Part shown: positions 12,947 through 24,909 of the stretch, piece by piece
How positions within the stretch are numbered: position 1 is the first letter of the stretch
How the letters are laid out: each line of letters begins with the position of its first letter
From: Ascidia mentula
Lineage: Eukaryota > Chordata > Ascidiacea > Phlebobranchia > Ascidiidae
Direction of reading: 5' to 3'
NCBI GenBank assembly: GCA_947561715.1
Contig: OX387202.1
Span: 6,399,001-6,463,000 of the forward strand
Length of the DNA stretch: 64,000 nucleotides
Made by a program: the position numbers and the translations under genes
The notes under the pieces: generated by a model
Told to the model about the DNA's origin: nothing
Seen by the model: only the letters and a program-made list of their open reading frames with translations
Database searches by the model: none

Positions 12947-14674
12947 GTATGTGGGTCGGGAGCTTGACGAATGTTGCCAATCGCGCGCCTCGATTGTCAT
13001 TTGAGCAAAAATGATCATATTCTGAACACGACTGCCATCTGGTGTTAGCATTTGTCTGAACTACTTGACCTGAAGATGTCGCACTCCCATAAATTTGTTT
13101 ACTACCAGGCTTGGTTAGGGCGGGAGATTGGGAGAAAAGGTCAATGCATGAACCACGCACAAAACATGATCCAAATTTGATCAACAGCATTATTGGTTCA
13201 AATTGTAGGATGATAAACTCAAACAATTGTTAATGAACGAATCAAATCAAAAAGTTTTTGTAACAAGTTGGGGTGTTATTTTCGGATATTCAGAAAAACC
13301 GAAGTATCTCATGGAAATGCATTATTTGTCTGGTAGAAACAGCCACAAAAATTAAATATTTGTCCAGTTATCGTAATCACACAAGCTAAACAGGACACTT
13401 TAACATGGTAGCGCTATTTAACATTGTCGTGAAATGCAAAGTAAAGAAAAAATAATCTCGCATGAGAATAAATATAATATGTTGAATAACAAACAGATCA
13501 AGTAGAACGTGCTACAGAATGATAAAATGATTTCATCCACTATTCTACACGTTCTTACTTTTCTATTGAGAAAAAAGGCTAAAAGTAGCGAAATTACTCA
13601 AGTGTTGAAGCAAGGAGAAAACCCTTTGCTACAAATAAAGTAGCTGATGGCATAATCGTGCTTGTTTTGGTAAAGCCAAACTAACCCCACTCTTGTAACA
13701 TAACAGATACGTTTCAGTCCGAATATTTCAGTAAAACTTTGCAAAAAGGAAATTTGAACTTAATTGTATCTTACAAATATTAGTAAAAGCAATATTTTGG
13801 CCATAAAGACCTTTCAGGAATGTTTCGTAGGTGAAACTCCGAAACGTCATCCCCTTCAAGTTGTCACGCGAATGACAAGCGTCACATTCCAATTGCGGCA
13901 CAGAACAGGAAATGTACACACTTTCTCTACGTGGGAAATCGTTATAGCGAAGAGTCTGACCAGCACGGTATTGGGTGAGGCTGGGTCGGGTTCACCGGTT
14001 CAATGAATTTCTTTGAAAGCTATTTTTAGTTGGACGAAAAACCGCAATCAGTTTTAATGTTATCTTTATCTAACCGAATACCGGTTACAAATAGATAGCA
14101 AACTAATGCCCGTGAGTGAATACATACGTTAAACCTAATAAAAACAATTTGGTAAGTGCCGCATCACCAATGCTTCAAGCAAGATTTTTGTTAGCTGAAA
14201 TTGTAGCATTTCATTCAGTGTTAATTTTGTTTCAGTAGAAACTTCATTCAAGAAGTCAATCGAGAACACAACATCTAAAATAACCCGTGAAACCTTCTTT
14301 CCAATGGAAAATTTACTCGATGTTCACATTTCTTGGTCTTTTCATCGTACATCGTCCATGACGGCGCGCCCATATCTGATAGTCGTGTTTGAACATTGGA
14401 GCTTTGCATGACAATGTTAAACCACGTGTTGGGGATAATCCAGATGATGTATGACATGGGGGTGTGTCCTAATTCCCTTGTGACGTAACTATGAGTTGAA
14501 TGTTATGCAACAAACGCATTTGTGAGGTCCACGTTTAAATTGTAAAAAGGTACGAAAAGTTGGCGACAACCAGAAGAGTTTTTAGTGAAAATCAAACAAA
14601 ACGGATTAAATTGAAAACCAACCTGTTATTTTGTTCTTTTAAAATTCCTTAATTTACCAAAGTTTTGTGTAAAA

Positions 14675-14881
14675 TATGTATTGATTACTGAGTATAAATA
14701 GACTGGCCCATATTGTTATTAACACTGTCATGTTAAAGACGTTTCGACAAAAACTTTTGTCATCATCAGTTTGACTGACGCGATTGGTAGAGCTCCATCA
14801 ATATAAGGAGCTGACCTGACCGACGTCACAGATAAGGCCTTATGGAGAAAACCCGTGAGTTGTGTTCCTATGTATTGATTA
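14675..14881 (-). mobile_element. short non-autonomous retroelement with 13-bp target duplication
   Basis: A 181-bp insertion (14688-14868) is flanked by perfect copies of TATGTATTGATTA at 14675-14687 and 14869-14881. On the minus strand its 3' half holds CTGATGA, then a hairpin (GACAAA-AGTT-TTTGTC), then GAAACGTC. It ends near an AACAATATGGGCCAG segment. The element at 34514-34634 has the same architecture. The variable-length duplication points to target-primed retrotransposition of a SINE-like or Penelope-derived element. The core resembles a hammerhead ribozyme, but the expected stem III and cleavage site are not evident, so it is probably degenerate. Confidence 0.6.
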
Positions 14882-15894
14882 GTTTTCAAACAAGCACTAC
14901 GTACTGACAATCATTATATTTGTACCACTAGACGTCGCTAGAGCTGTTAAAATATTAGTTTTTGACGGCGCCACTAACATCGCAATAGAAAACAAAACAC
15001 AGGTTCCGAGAAATTTCTCTCCACAAAACCGCCCACGTAGAATTATTTCGGGCTATAGATCCTCAATTCCGTGCTTCGAGTTACCTCCAAATTACCCCCA
15101 CAAAATGCCACGTTCGTCCTTTGTTTTCCAACGGCAATCATTCAACCGACGAGCGAAAATACCACGCACAAAAACAGTTTCGATGCGGGATTTTCCTACT
15201 GTACCTAAAAGGCCTTCGGAACGAGCAAAACACGTCGATCCACCAAGAGGGCAGATGATGTAAATACCACCTATTCACAACTACAAAGACAAAAAAGACG
15301 AATTTGACATGTTGACAAAAGGTTGCGTTATGGAAACTTAACGTTGCTCATTGGAGCTGAAATAAGCGGCAGTGCTATTTACAGTTCTATCAATGTTTGT
15401 CGATCCAGAGCTAGATCTACAAAAGATTGACGGATGAGTTTTGCTACCAAACAAACAGATCCAGGTACTGTTTTAAGGTTGCCTTTGTTTTACAGGCAAC
15501 AAAGGGGTTTCCACCAATTAACGCCTGGGAATTTCCGATTGAAGTATCAGCTTTACACATTTGTGTTTGCAGGGGAACTCTGCGAATTACCACATTCCGT
15601 GCAAAAATATGTTTATGTGTTATTGCATTTCGTTACTTTATTTTGTTTGTGCGAATAAGTTTTTCTAGATAAAGGACCGTTAGACTTCCTCGAAAAAGCC
15701 CTCACATGTTGCCCGTCAACGGTCCATTGAAATCTACATGTAGCGACACATCATTGCCACTAAATTTCCCAGCAAGTCTCAAGAAGTTCTCTGTCGGAAT
15801 TTCGTGCGCCATTGAATATAAATAATGGCACCCTGTTCAACCGCCCGAAGTGATGGTCTTTAAAGCATTAGAAACATGTTTGGTTGATATTTTT

Positions 15895-15985
15895 AGGCGG
15901 TGAAGATAGCTTTTTCGCAAGAAGGACAGTTTATGGAAATTATACCATGCCTGGGCGCAACAGAAGCACAATATCTTACAAACGT
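15895..15985 (+). repeat. worn 3' end related to the short retroelements
   Basis: The segment ATGCCTGGGCGCAACAGAAG followed by CACAATAT closely matches the end of the insertion at 34514-34634 (ATGCCTGGCAGCAACAGAAA followed by CATTATAT). Upstream, a weak hairpin around TGAAGATAGCTTTTTCG may be the remains of the conserved fold. No flanking duplication was found, so the limits are approximate. Confidence 0.4.
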
Positions 15986-18900
15986 TCAATACCCAAACAC
16001 GAGTAGATGATTTACATGTTTTGTTTCGAATTAATACGTCAATTATGACTTAATATTATATTTTTTTTCTGAAGTTTGTTAATATTTTCAAAAGTGTGTG
16101 CATTGTTCGTGATTGTCAATCGCTTAATTTTGTGTGAATGCGTCTTTGTGTGTTTTGTATTGACAGCTCATTTACGGCCTAATATACGGATCACGTGATA
16201 CGTGTATTGAGAAAGTATGTGGCAACCAAAAAAGGATAATCGCGACTTAGCTCCGCCCCGCTGCGGTTTAATTAAGTTCACTACGAATGCGCTAAGCTTA
16301 AATTCCTCTGGGTCGTGTTTTCTATCGGTTCAGCGCAGTTCCCATAACAATCCTAATCCTTACGCCGTGAAACTGCATGCGATATTTTAAATCCGTGAGG
16401 TAGGGGTCAACAATGTCGCATGGGGAACAATGAAGGGCGTTTGTGAATGTTGTCACGACTGAACTATAGTTTTAATGCATTGACGTTCAACTCGCCCGCA
16501 AGCACACTTTGTAATTACTGCATCTCTTTAAAACAATTAAACCGCGTACCCCGGGGACAAGTTGCAAAAACTGATTTAACGCATCGCTGTGAACTGGTGT
16601 GATTATATGTGCTATGATTATAATTTATTGTTCTTTTCGCGGAGTAATTACAGGCGAAAGCGAAATACCGAAACACAAATATTTTAATGTCCCTCTTCAG
16701 ATGACTTTTTTGCCCTTCTAAGGTGACATGAAAATCGTCGCAGATAATATCAAAAGAATGAAACTTTGCCTGTGATAACAAAGTCAGAATATGCCGCGTG
16801 GTTTGCTGGTCTGCAAAACGAGTACTTAGAGAAAATACTCTTACAACCAAGTTGTGCTTGATAAAATCAGTTCGAGGAATGTTTTATTGGCAACAATTTC
16901 GTGGCGGAACACCAAAAAACAGAAATGCTGTGAGTAAATTGGTTGCAATAATAAATTGCACAAACACTCTTTCATCGTCAAAGGCACCTGAATCACTAAC
17001 AAACAAAATAAGCGCCATCGACATTTAGGGATGGAAAATATTTCAACGCCTAAAACGCGCGCGCAAGAAGTAAACAATGGCGTCTGTCGTGCCGAGTTGT
17101 TGAAATTAAATGCGGTTTCGCGTTTGGCCGAATCTCAATGTTTCGCTGCCGTGGAACTTTGCAGGGAAATGCCACTCGTTCCGGGTCGTCTTTGTTACCA
17201 CGCTTCCAATAACAACGGAGAATCTGGCGGAACCAAAAGTGCCTATTCCCGAAAAACAAATTATTTTTTGGATATACCGTGGTCTAACACCGAAAATCAT
17301 TGTGTCGTGTTGTACATTCCAGGGCTCTTTGCCAGCAATCTGAAGAATCCATTGACCAAGTAATGTTAATTTTAAGTATTCAGATGAAATATTTTGATAA
17401 TTCAAAACTGTACTTCACTGCATGATCCGATAGAATAAAATCAATCAGATACGATAAGCATTGGTTATTGCAACCATAAGATGTTTTCGCAAAAACCTTA
17501 AGTATCGACCAGCGTCAACCAAACAACTCGTTAGCTTATCTACCCCGTACACTTCTACTAGTACCTACTCGAGTTCCGCATCATCAAAATCTGCTGTCGA
17601 CGGTCAAAAGCAACTCAAACAACACACAAGTTACCTCGCCGAAACTAATATTTGCGACACACACAAAAGGGGGGTATATGAAACAACACTGTTGGTTCCC
17701 GCCAATGACGGCTTGACATCGCAATAGCCTTCTGGCTAGAAATAAAATATCCAGCGCTTGTCAGTTGCCAGCGGGAGGGCGCGCCGGTTTGATAAGGTTG
17801 TTGAAATAGCCGATAAAAAGTCACCCCGAAGGGGTAATTACTAATGCAACGTGCACGAGCAAAGATGTGCCTTATCACCATGAAGGTTTGCCGCGAAAAA
17901 AACGACATCCAACCAGTTTTGTGTGTTTTGTCCCATCAATTATTATACTTAATGACAGATTGTTGGTAACGCATAATGTACATTTAGTTGTTGGAGGTAA
18001 CATATAACCCAATATTGTGGTATGGGAATCAGATTTTATGCATTAACGGCAGAAGTGACGTAATCCTTAAACTCCACAAGCACATAACCCGCTGTCAATT
18101 ACACTGGCTTTTGCAAACTTTTTCCAATTTTAAACTGATACCCTTAACAAACAAAACGATGTTCATCTTTGCGTCGTTTGTTAATTTTAGGTTGTCATCA
18201 ATTACCCATATTTGTGATAACTTGTCAAAGTAAAATGCGAGCACAACAAAACAGTTTAACGGCAGGAAAATGGCGCAGGTGGAGGGAGCAGAGGTTTCAA
18301 TGAACCTTCACAATTCAGGCACATTCTTCTTAAGCCCAGGGTGGATTTAAATTGCGGGGTTCCCAAAACCCCACAAACAAAGTGACGTTCTTTCAAAATC
18401 CCTGGATTAACTTGATCACAGTCTTTATCCAGCGGCATGTGCGCGGAGATTTCGGCAACAAAGAAAAACACGGTTTATGTTCACGCAGAGAAACACGGAC
18501 CTTGTGAGGATAAAGCCGGTACAAACTATAGGGCTGCAATTTACCCTCGCACGTAATATCGGTTTGCTTGGATTTTGTTAGGATTTAAGAAGCTTCTCCA
18601 AGTACTAGTATCGTCAAACATTAACCATACAAGAACATACAAACAGTAAACAGTTTTGAAACATCAAGAGTAAGTTTGAAAACAATGCGTTGGGCTCCGG
18701 TAAAACCTTAGCGCTTGTCAAATCAGGCGCCCGTAATTCCTGTTTGACTTTTTTATTCCTAGAACTTTCTTTTATGTAACTTACATATTTAAATATAAAC
18801 AGGATATGATTGTAGTGCGAATATCTTGTATTTTGCTTGTACTCAAAGAATATCGATGGTTTAAATGCATTGTATTTCCACAAGGTTCCACATCTATCGC

Positions 18901-20956
18901 TCATTTGGTTCAGAAAAGCATTTCCGACGAATTTGCACGAACGTTGCGGAAGTGTTAAGTAAATGTAGACTTTTAAATTAACGCCGCCAACCAAATGTCC
19001 CTATTTGGTCAAACAAGGGTACAGCCAATAGCGACGGCGAAAATTAGGTACAAGTGCTCTCTTATCTTTAGTGTAAACAGAACATAAGCATCATATACAC
19101 TGCAGTCTGCGATGCGTTACCGAATTTCCATGAATCAGAAAACCATATGGATCTCCACAGGGCCTGCTTACACAACAAATACAGAAGATCTCTGTTTCAA
19201 AATGACGAGCTTGTGCAAACATGAATCAACTGAATACGGACACACTTTCGAATGTTCAGCAAACAATATTGTATCATGGGTTCCATTGTGATGGTATTGT
19301 GACGTTTCTATAAATCAGTCATGCGTTGACGGTAAACGTTCTCACTGGTACTGAGTTTGATTTTTCGATTGCTTTTGCGACGCCCATGTGTGTTATTGCT
19401 ATGCTGAAGATGTGTTGAGCAGTTTGTATGGGCGATCATTTATGTGACAGTTCTTGGTATGCAAGTCCATAGCAAAGCATTTCAATTTCTGTCAAAATGC
19501 CGACCTTTTTTTATTACGACAGGTTTTGTGTCCACACAAAGTTACTAATTTGTAAACCGGTTACAGGAAAGATTATTCTGACAACACGGTAACTTATGAC
19601 CAAGTATGTTATTCGCAAGCGTGTGGTCATAGGTCATAGTAATGTACTTAGGTCGCAGGGAGGGAGTATACAACTGGGTTTCTAATCTTGGATAGCCTGG
19701 ATATTCTCACAATTACGTCAAGCGGTGCAAATACGGCGACAGCCACCAGCGTCAATCGCCTTTGCCCTAAACGTTATCGCTTAACATTCGACCGCAAATT
19801 TCACACTAAGCACTTTTAGTTTAAAGGTTAGTGGCAGTGAAGGATCAGGCCAACACCCCTGCTGTGAGGTTAAACAGTTCCCGCGCCAAGCTTTGGGAGG
19901 TTGGTGAAAACCTTGATTCAGCATCGCTTATTTCGACCCGTCTTTGACGTTGCGACTCATTGATTTTGAACCAAGAAAATATCTTATGTTCATAAGAGCA
20001 GCTGTCACATAGGTTAGCTTTTGGGTTTGATAAAGTAACCAAAATCGCATTTTTGTCAACGTAGTTCAGTAAATGCTTAAAAACAATCATAAAATCAGTG
20101 TTTTCGTAACCTTTCTTGCAGTATTTGTACATAAGTTGGGAAGTGGCCGTACGTCCATCACCTATAAATCATTTCATTTCTGCTATTGACGACCAACTTG
20201 AAAGGACGTTTCGGTCTTTGAATTCAATACACAAAAATTAACCGCCCTCGCCATATCCTTCCCACGACGATGAGAAACGCAAACAAAGTTCTACAAATAA
20301 GTGGGGAATCCCCAGCATTGCAGACTTCATAGACCGCATTTAAAACCAAAGCATTGCGTTGAAAAATGAATTCCTCTTGTGTTGGAAGGTTGTCTTAAAA
20401 ATAGAAGTCAAAATAAAACCTATTACATGCTAAACAAAAAGCGAACCGAATACGTTGTTTAAGTACTCCTTATTCATTAGATAATGTTTGAACCCAACTT
20501 AAGAGCAAAAGAAAACAGGAGTGTTGAAAGAAAGTAAAAAGGTTTTGAAACGTAAATGAACTGCCGTTATCACTGTCGGTTATACTGTCAGAAAGACGGA
20601 AGCCCCAGGTAATCATTTTCCCTAGGTCACGTCAAGGTTGTATGACTCACAGCCCCAGTGAAGTCCCACACCCGGGACCGCCCCTTTATCTGGGGTCTGG
20701 CGAGCAAAGAGGGGGCCACAATTTCCGACCACATGACCCAATTAGATACGCATGACAGCACACGCTGTGCAATAATCATAATCGGGCATAACAGCGGCCT
20801 TGGATCAAAATCCGTTCAGAATTATCTTACTTGAGATGTATATTAACTAGCTGGTTCTTTGCGCTGAGGGATTTTGTGTTCTAACTGTCTATGGAACAAC
20901 GAAACAACCAAGGTTTTGTTGCCTGCCATCCTAACTGTTGTGTGCAAGTAATGTTT

Positions 20957-21289
20957 GCGGGGTCTCAAATTCGCGGCCCGGCTGTTTTTTTGTGCGGCCC
21001 GTGAAGCATTTTAAATCACCGGTTGTTTTAACATGATTGCGTTATTCGAAACGAAGAAGATGGAGCTAGAAACATATACAAGACAGTACAGTGTTTCAGC
21101 TTTGTTTAGTAAGCTTGAGCTGTCGGGAATATTACCGTTGTAAGTTAGTCTTCAAAGATTGCGACTGATTTACAGATGTTTCGTCTGCTTTGCTATGCAG
21201 TTCCTCCGTTTATAGTCTATATGGAAGCACCATTATGGCAAATAAACAATACCAAATTTAACTTATAACCCAATAGGTTGGAGGCCCCT
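20957..21289. mobile_element. worn hAT-type DNA transposon remnant
   Basis: The left end GGGGTCTCAAATTCGCGGCC is typical of hAT elements of the Charlie/Zaphod kind. The right end, read in reverse, begins GGGGCCTCCAACC and matches it at 9 of 13 positions. The interior of about 300 bp has no transposase-like frame. No clean 8-bp duplication is visible, which fits an old copy. Confidence 0.35.
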
Positions 21290-21299
21290 ACTTTACTGG

Positions 21300-23670
21300 C
21301 CTACGTGATAATGTACGCCTAATATGTATAATGATGCTTGTTCGATTAAACAAATAAATTAATTGACCATTGTTACAACATATTAGGGGATTAAGATCAC
21401 AGGATTGGCTCAAATACTTCAAAGGCGTGGGTGTGTTATTGTACGCACACTACACCGTACATTCGCTTTTAGGACGAAATAAACCGAGAAGAAAACGCCT
21501 AGGGCATCGAGTGACGATTTGGTGACTGTTGTGTCTGAGTCTCCAGTACATGATGTTGTGTAAAGAGCATACGATAGCCAAGGAATGCAGTTTACTCGCC
21601 TTAGCATATAAGAGGTTTACATACGCAAGTTAGCGCGAAAAGCGAATTTACTTATACTTTGTAATATGTGGGATAATTACAAATGGTGGAGGTATTTATT
21701 ACAGGCTTCCTACTTCAAAGAATAGTAACAGATAGCGGCAGCTTGCAAGGCATGCACGCAGTGCCTTGTAATTTACTGGCGTTAGAAAAAAGGAAGTGGT
21801 TCGGTTAAAAGTCTAGCGATCATAGATGTTTTTCGACCAATCTTGTACAGTTATACTGGGATTATGATGTCCAACAATTTAAAAATGATATGCACTAATA
21901 AAATAGCAAAGCTCATTCGCGTAATGCCGATTTTATGCGTTTACTGGTATATTGTTTTCACAGGCATATTAACAAAGCAATAATGTCGTTTCAGTATAAT
22001 TAATTACGTTCCCACTACATTCGCTAATGTCACATGATATTTTTGGGATTACAACTAATAGCATCCTACTTGTTTACTATTAAGCACCCGAAACAAACTT
22101 GCTGACGAGCCATTTCGATGACGTCAACAAACTTTCCTACGTATCACGTGGTAGAAATGCGCAGATTTGTTTTGACGTACATAAGATACATGAATGTGGT
22201 TAGCTGCTAATTCCTGCCAAGTTTGTTGTTATGAATTGGGAACTCAAGGTGCCATTCTAATGTAAACACTGTAATACTCCGAACAACAATATCATTGGAC
22301 TTTCATAGTTTACTGCGAACAAGTTACTTTTCAGTGACAGCTAGATTTTCAACTAATTTACCACAGGGTTATTATTTTGAACCAAACTTCAAATGCGGTG
22401 ATGAAAACTTGTTCTTTGTATCGAAACTTGTTGTCACCCAACACCACCCAAAACACGAACGGAAATTATGGGGGATTTGAAATACACCCACAAACGCAGG
22501 TTTAACTTCCTCCCTGTCACAACAGTTGGTTTAGGCTAGGGTATCTAAAAACGTTTTAGTTTTGTTCATAAAGGTCATGGTAAATTTAAGGATGGAGATG
22601 TGTTATTTGTTTAGTAAACGTGAAGCAATAGTTAGGGTGATTTTGACTTGTTGTTCTGCTACACTTTACTGACGTTTTCTACCGCAAAAATTTGACCAGA
22701 AAAACCACACAATGAATCACTTGCCACAACACTATCACCCCTTTTAAACTTGCCCTTTGTCTTGTTGCGTAATAATTGAATGTCAATTAGTATTTTTTAT
22801 TGATTGGTTCTGGTGCCTAATATCAAAACGGCTTCCAGACTTGGCCGTACATTATTAATCGATGTGTGTACAGCACATATTACAAAACCACTATTGCGGA
22901 CATGGACATATTGCGCGGGTCGAAAAATTACCGAAGACACACTTTTAGTTTTTCATTGTTTGCGTGCGGTTTGAACGTCATTTTATTTTCATAGTTTAGT
23001 GAAAGATAACATATGGCAGACACACATAAGGCACTTCTTAGCCTCTGGCATGGTGACAGACTTAAACCACGTACCGGGAAAAATGTAAAATACAAACTTC
23101 GTTGGTGGCCCGGACGGATAATTATAGTCAAACCACGTGCGTGCATATTATTATAACTATAATGTTTTGTGGTTTAAACCATTTGGCCTAAAGTGAAGGA
23201 GAGAAATTCAGGGGCTTTACAAATTATTGCCCATCCCCGGAGTAGAGCTATCACAACATACTTGGCCTTTCTGTGATGATCATGTAACGTAGGTGACGAA
23301 ATGTGATTAAAGGTGAAATGCCATTGCGATTAAAATGGGCATAACGAAAAAGCGGAACTTGGGCGTGTTAAATACGTTATCGCCATTTAAAGTTACGACA
23401 GCCATCGTAATATCCACGCAACCTACGTCAGTTGCTGCACTGTGACGGCATAAAAAAGAACCTTTCGTAACTAACGATGCGCAACTGGGCGTGACAGCGC
23501 GCGTTGCCGTGGCAACTGCTAGTAAATATTATCAATGTTGCGTGAGCTCCTTAGTATTTCCTCCGAGATACTTTTTAAAAGGGGTTTGTGCGTAACGACG
23601 CGCTATCGAAAAACCTTCTATGCAGTCTGCGATATTGGCTTTGAGCGTACCTATAGGTTTAAAAAACAGG
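21300..23670. other. no recognisable gene
   Basis: Short frames only. CpG-richer sequence at about 23395-23600 may be regulatory. Nothing further can be supported from the sequence. Confidence 0.4.
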
Positions 23671-23675
23671 TATTG

Positions 23676-23909
23676 GGTTACACCATAGGCGTCGACTTAG
23701 GGGTGACTGGGGTGACATGTCACCCCTCACAAACAAACAGGGGTGACAACGCATGCATTGTCACCCCTGGATTTCGTTTAAATTTACGTTGTTTACCGAT
23801 GTTTAGGGTGGTACGACTGACGAAATGTTTTTTGCGTGTTTCAAAAACCTGAAAAAGTCACCCTTAATATTTTACAAAACGGTAAAAAATCGACGCCTAT
23901 GGGTTACAC
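23676..23909. mobile_element. hAT-type MITE with perfect TIRs and 8-bp target duplication
   Basis: The element spans 23684-23901 (218 bp). It has perfect 12-bp terminal inverted repeats (CATAGGCGTCGA and TCGACGCCTATG) and is flanked by identical GGTTACAC copies at 23676-23683 and 23902-23909. An 8-bp duplication is the hallmark of hAT transposases. Inside is an 18-bp perfect palindrome (GGGGTGACATGTCACCCC). Next to it is a hairpin with 12-bp arms (CAGGGGTGACAA and TTGTCACCCCTG), probably sub-terminal binding repeats. There is no transposase frame, so it is non-autonomous. Intact ends suggest a fairly recent insertion. Confidence 0.88.
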
Positions 23910-23993
23910 GTAATATGCTGTACGCATATTTATTTTTAATATATCCAATCAATCTCAGTTGATTAGCAGAGACGCTAGTGACTGTATATTTCA

Positions 23994-24455
23994 TCAATCG
24001 CCCATTAAATGTCCGGTGTAATTTACGTAGGCGGCTACGCAGATAACAACGTGGTGTAATTCCCGTGCAATCACTATAGCTAATAATTCACAAACCCTTT
24101 TATCATCCGTTATATTAGCGATAAAGCTTCTGATGGTGCCTGGATCGTTTTGTTTGTTCGCTGCTGCCAGAGTGACCCAATAAAGGTCAGTTGAATGAGT
24201 GACCACTGCCTGACCAATGACCAAAGTCTGAAAAATGTTTTGCGTAATGTTGCACGTGCTGTGAACACTTACATTCCAAAGCAGACTCATCCGGCGTCCA
24301 CCATAGTTTAGTTTCACTGTAAGGTTGTTTAAAAAATGTGTAAATTTCGAGCTTAATTTGTTGTTTAAAGGGCGCACTATTTTCATATCATACCATATTT
24401 GGGAAATGAATAAAAATACCTTTTTGGGTACTTGGAACAGAAAATAACCCATCAT
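23994..24455 (-). CDS. unrecognised open frame of 153 codons
   Basis: This is the longest frame in the first 33 kb, about at the limit of what chance gives in 64 kb of such AT-rich DNA. It opens with two Met codons and a hydrophobic stretch, and has three N-glycosylation sequons (NLT, NVS, NIT). The last 60 residues have a balanced composition (for example NDPGTIRSFIANITDDKRVC). I recognise no family and see no clear upstream promoter. It may be a terminal exon of an unseen gene or a chance frame. Confidence 0.25.
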   Translation of the reverse strand: MMGYFLFQVPKKVFLFISQIWYDMKIVRPLNNKLSSKFTHFLNNLTVKLNYGGRRMSLLWNVSVHSTCNITQNIFQTLVIGQAVVTHSTDLYWVTLAAANKQNDPGTIRSFIANITDDKRVCELLAIVIARELHHVVICVAAYVNYTGHLMGD

Positions 24456-24888
24456 GTAGATGTGCTTGGTTCAAGCTATAGTATTGCACACTTCAAAATA
24501 TGTTGTTTTGCGTAATATGAATGTGAAAGAGGGGCAGCGTAAATGCAGAAGATGCGACTGATGCGCACATCGTAACGTGAGCTGTCTATTAAAACATCGT
24601 TTCTCAGTAGTCAGCGATATCGCAGTAGCCTAGTCACGAAGTCTGCCTCGAATGCCTCGGTAATTAAATTAAGTCTGTGTTGCGTAGCAATGCCAAACAC
24701 GGTAAATCGGCGCAACTCCAAACAAAGGCTTGGACATGAAATGGCTCCCCCGCGCCCTATGCACCTGTTTGTTACTCCCTAATATAGAAACTATTAACCA
24801 CATTCAAGCGATGCCAAACACAAGGTTAATGTGACTTTATCGCTTCTACAGTCGCAAATTTCGTAAATTTACTACTTCGGTTGATGAA

Positions 24889-24905
24889 GGGGGGGGGGGG
24901 GGGGG
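24889..24905 (+). repeat. G17 homopolymer
   Basis: An uninterrupted run of 17 guanines lies in otherwise AT-rich DNA. Such runs can form G-quadruplexes and are prone to sequencing and assembly error. Confidence 0.95.
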
Positions 24906-24909
24906 TAAT

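Larger units (their letters stand above)
12950..20950. other. no recognisable gene; scattered mobile-element debris
   Basis: Apart from the short retroelement at 14688-14868 and a related 3' end near 15895-15985, I see only short frames. The region around 17031-17363 is CpG-rich and open in several frames on both strands (up to 110 codons), which could mark a promoter or exon, but no motif stands out. A fold-like remnant with GACCGAAACGTCC on the minus strand near 20190-20230 may be another worn copy of the retroelement 3' end. A GC-rich block lies at 20600-20760. Confidence 0.4.

Noticed and set aside
12831-13226. A 131-codon minus-strand frame
   Set aside because: No motif or clear splice sites, and a better-spliced candidate exon overlaps it on the plus strand.
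20160-20235. GACCGAAACGTCC on the minus strand as another copy of the retroelement fold
   Set aside because: The hairpin and flanking tail are too diverged and no target duplication was found, so I leave it only as a possibility.
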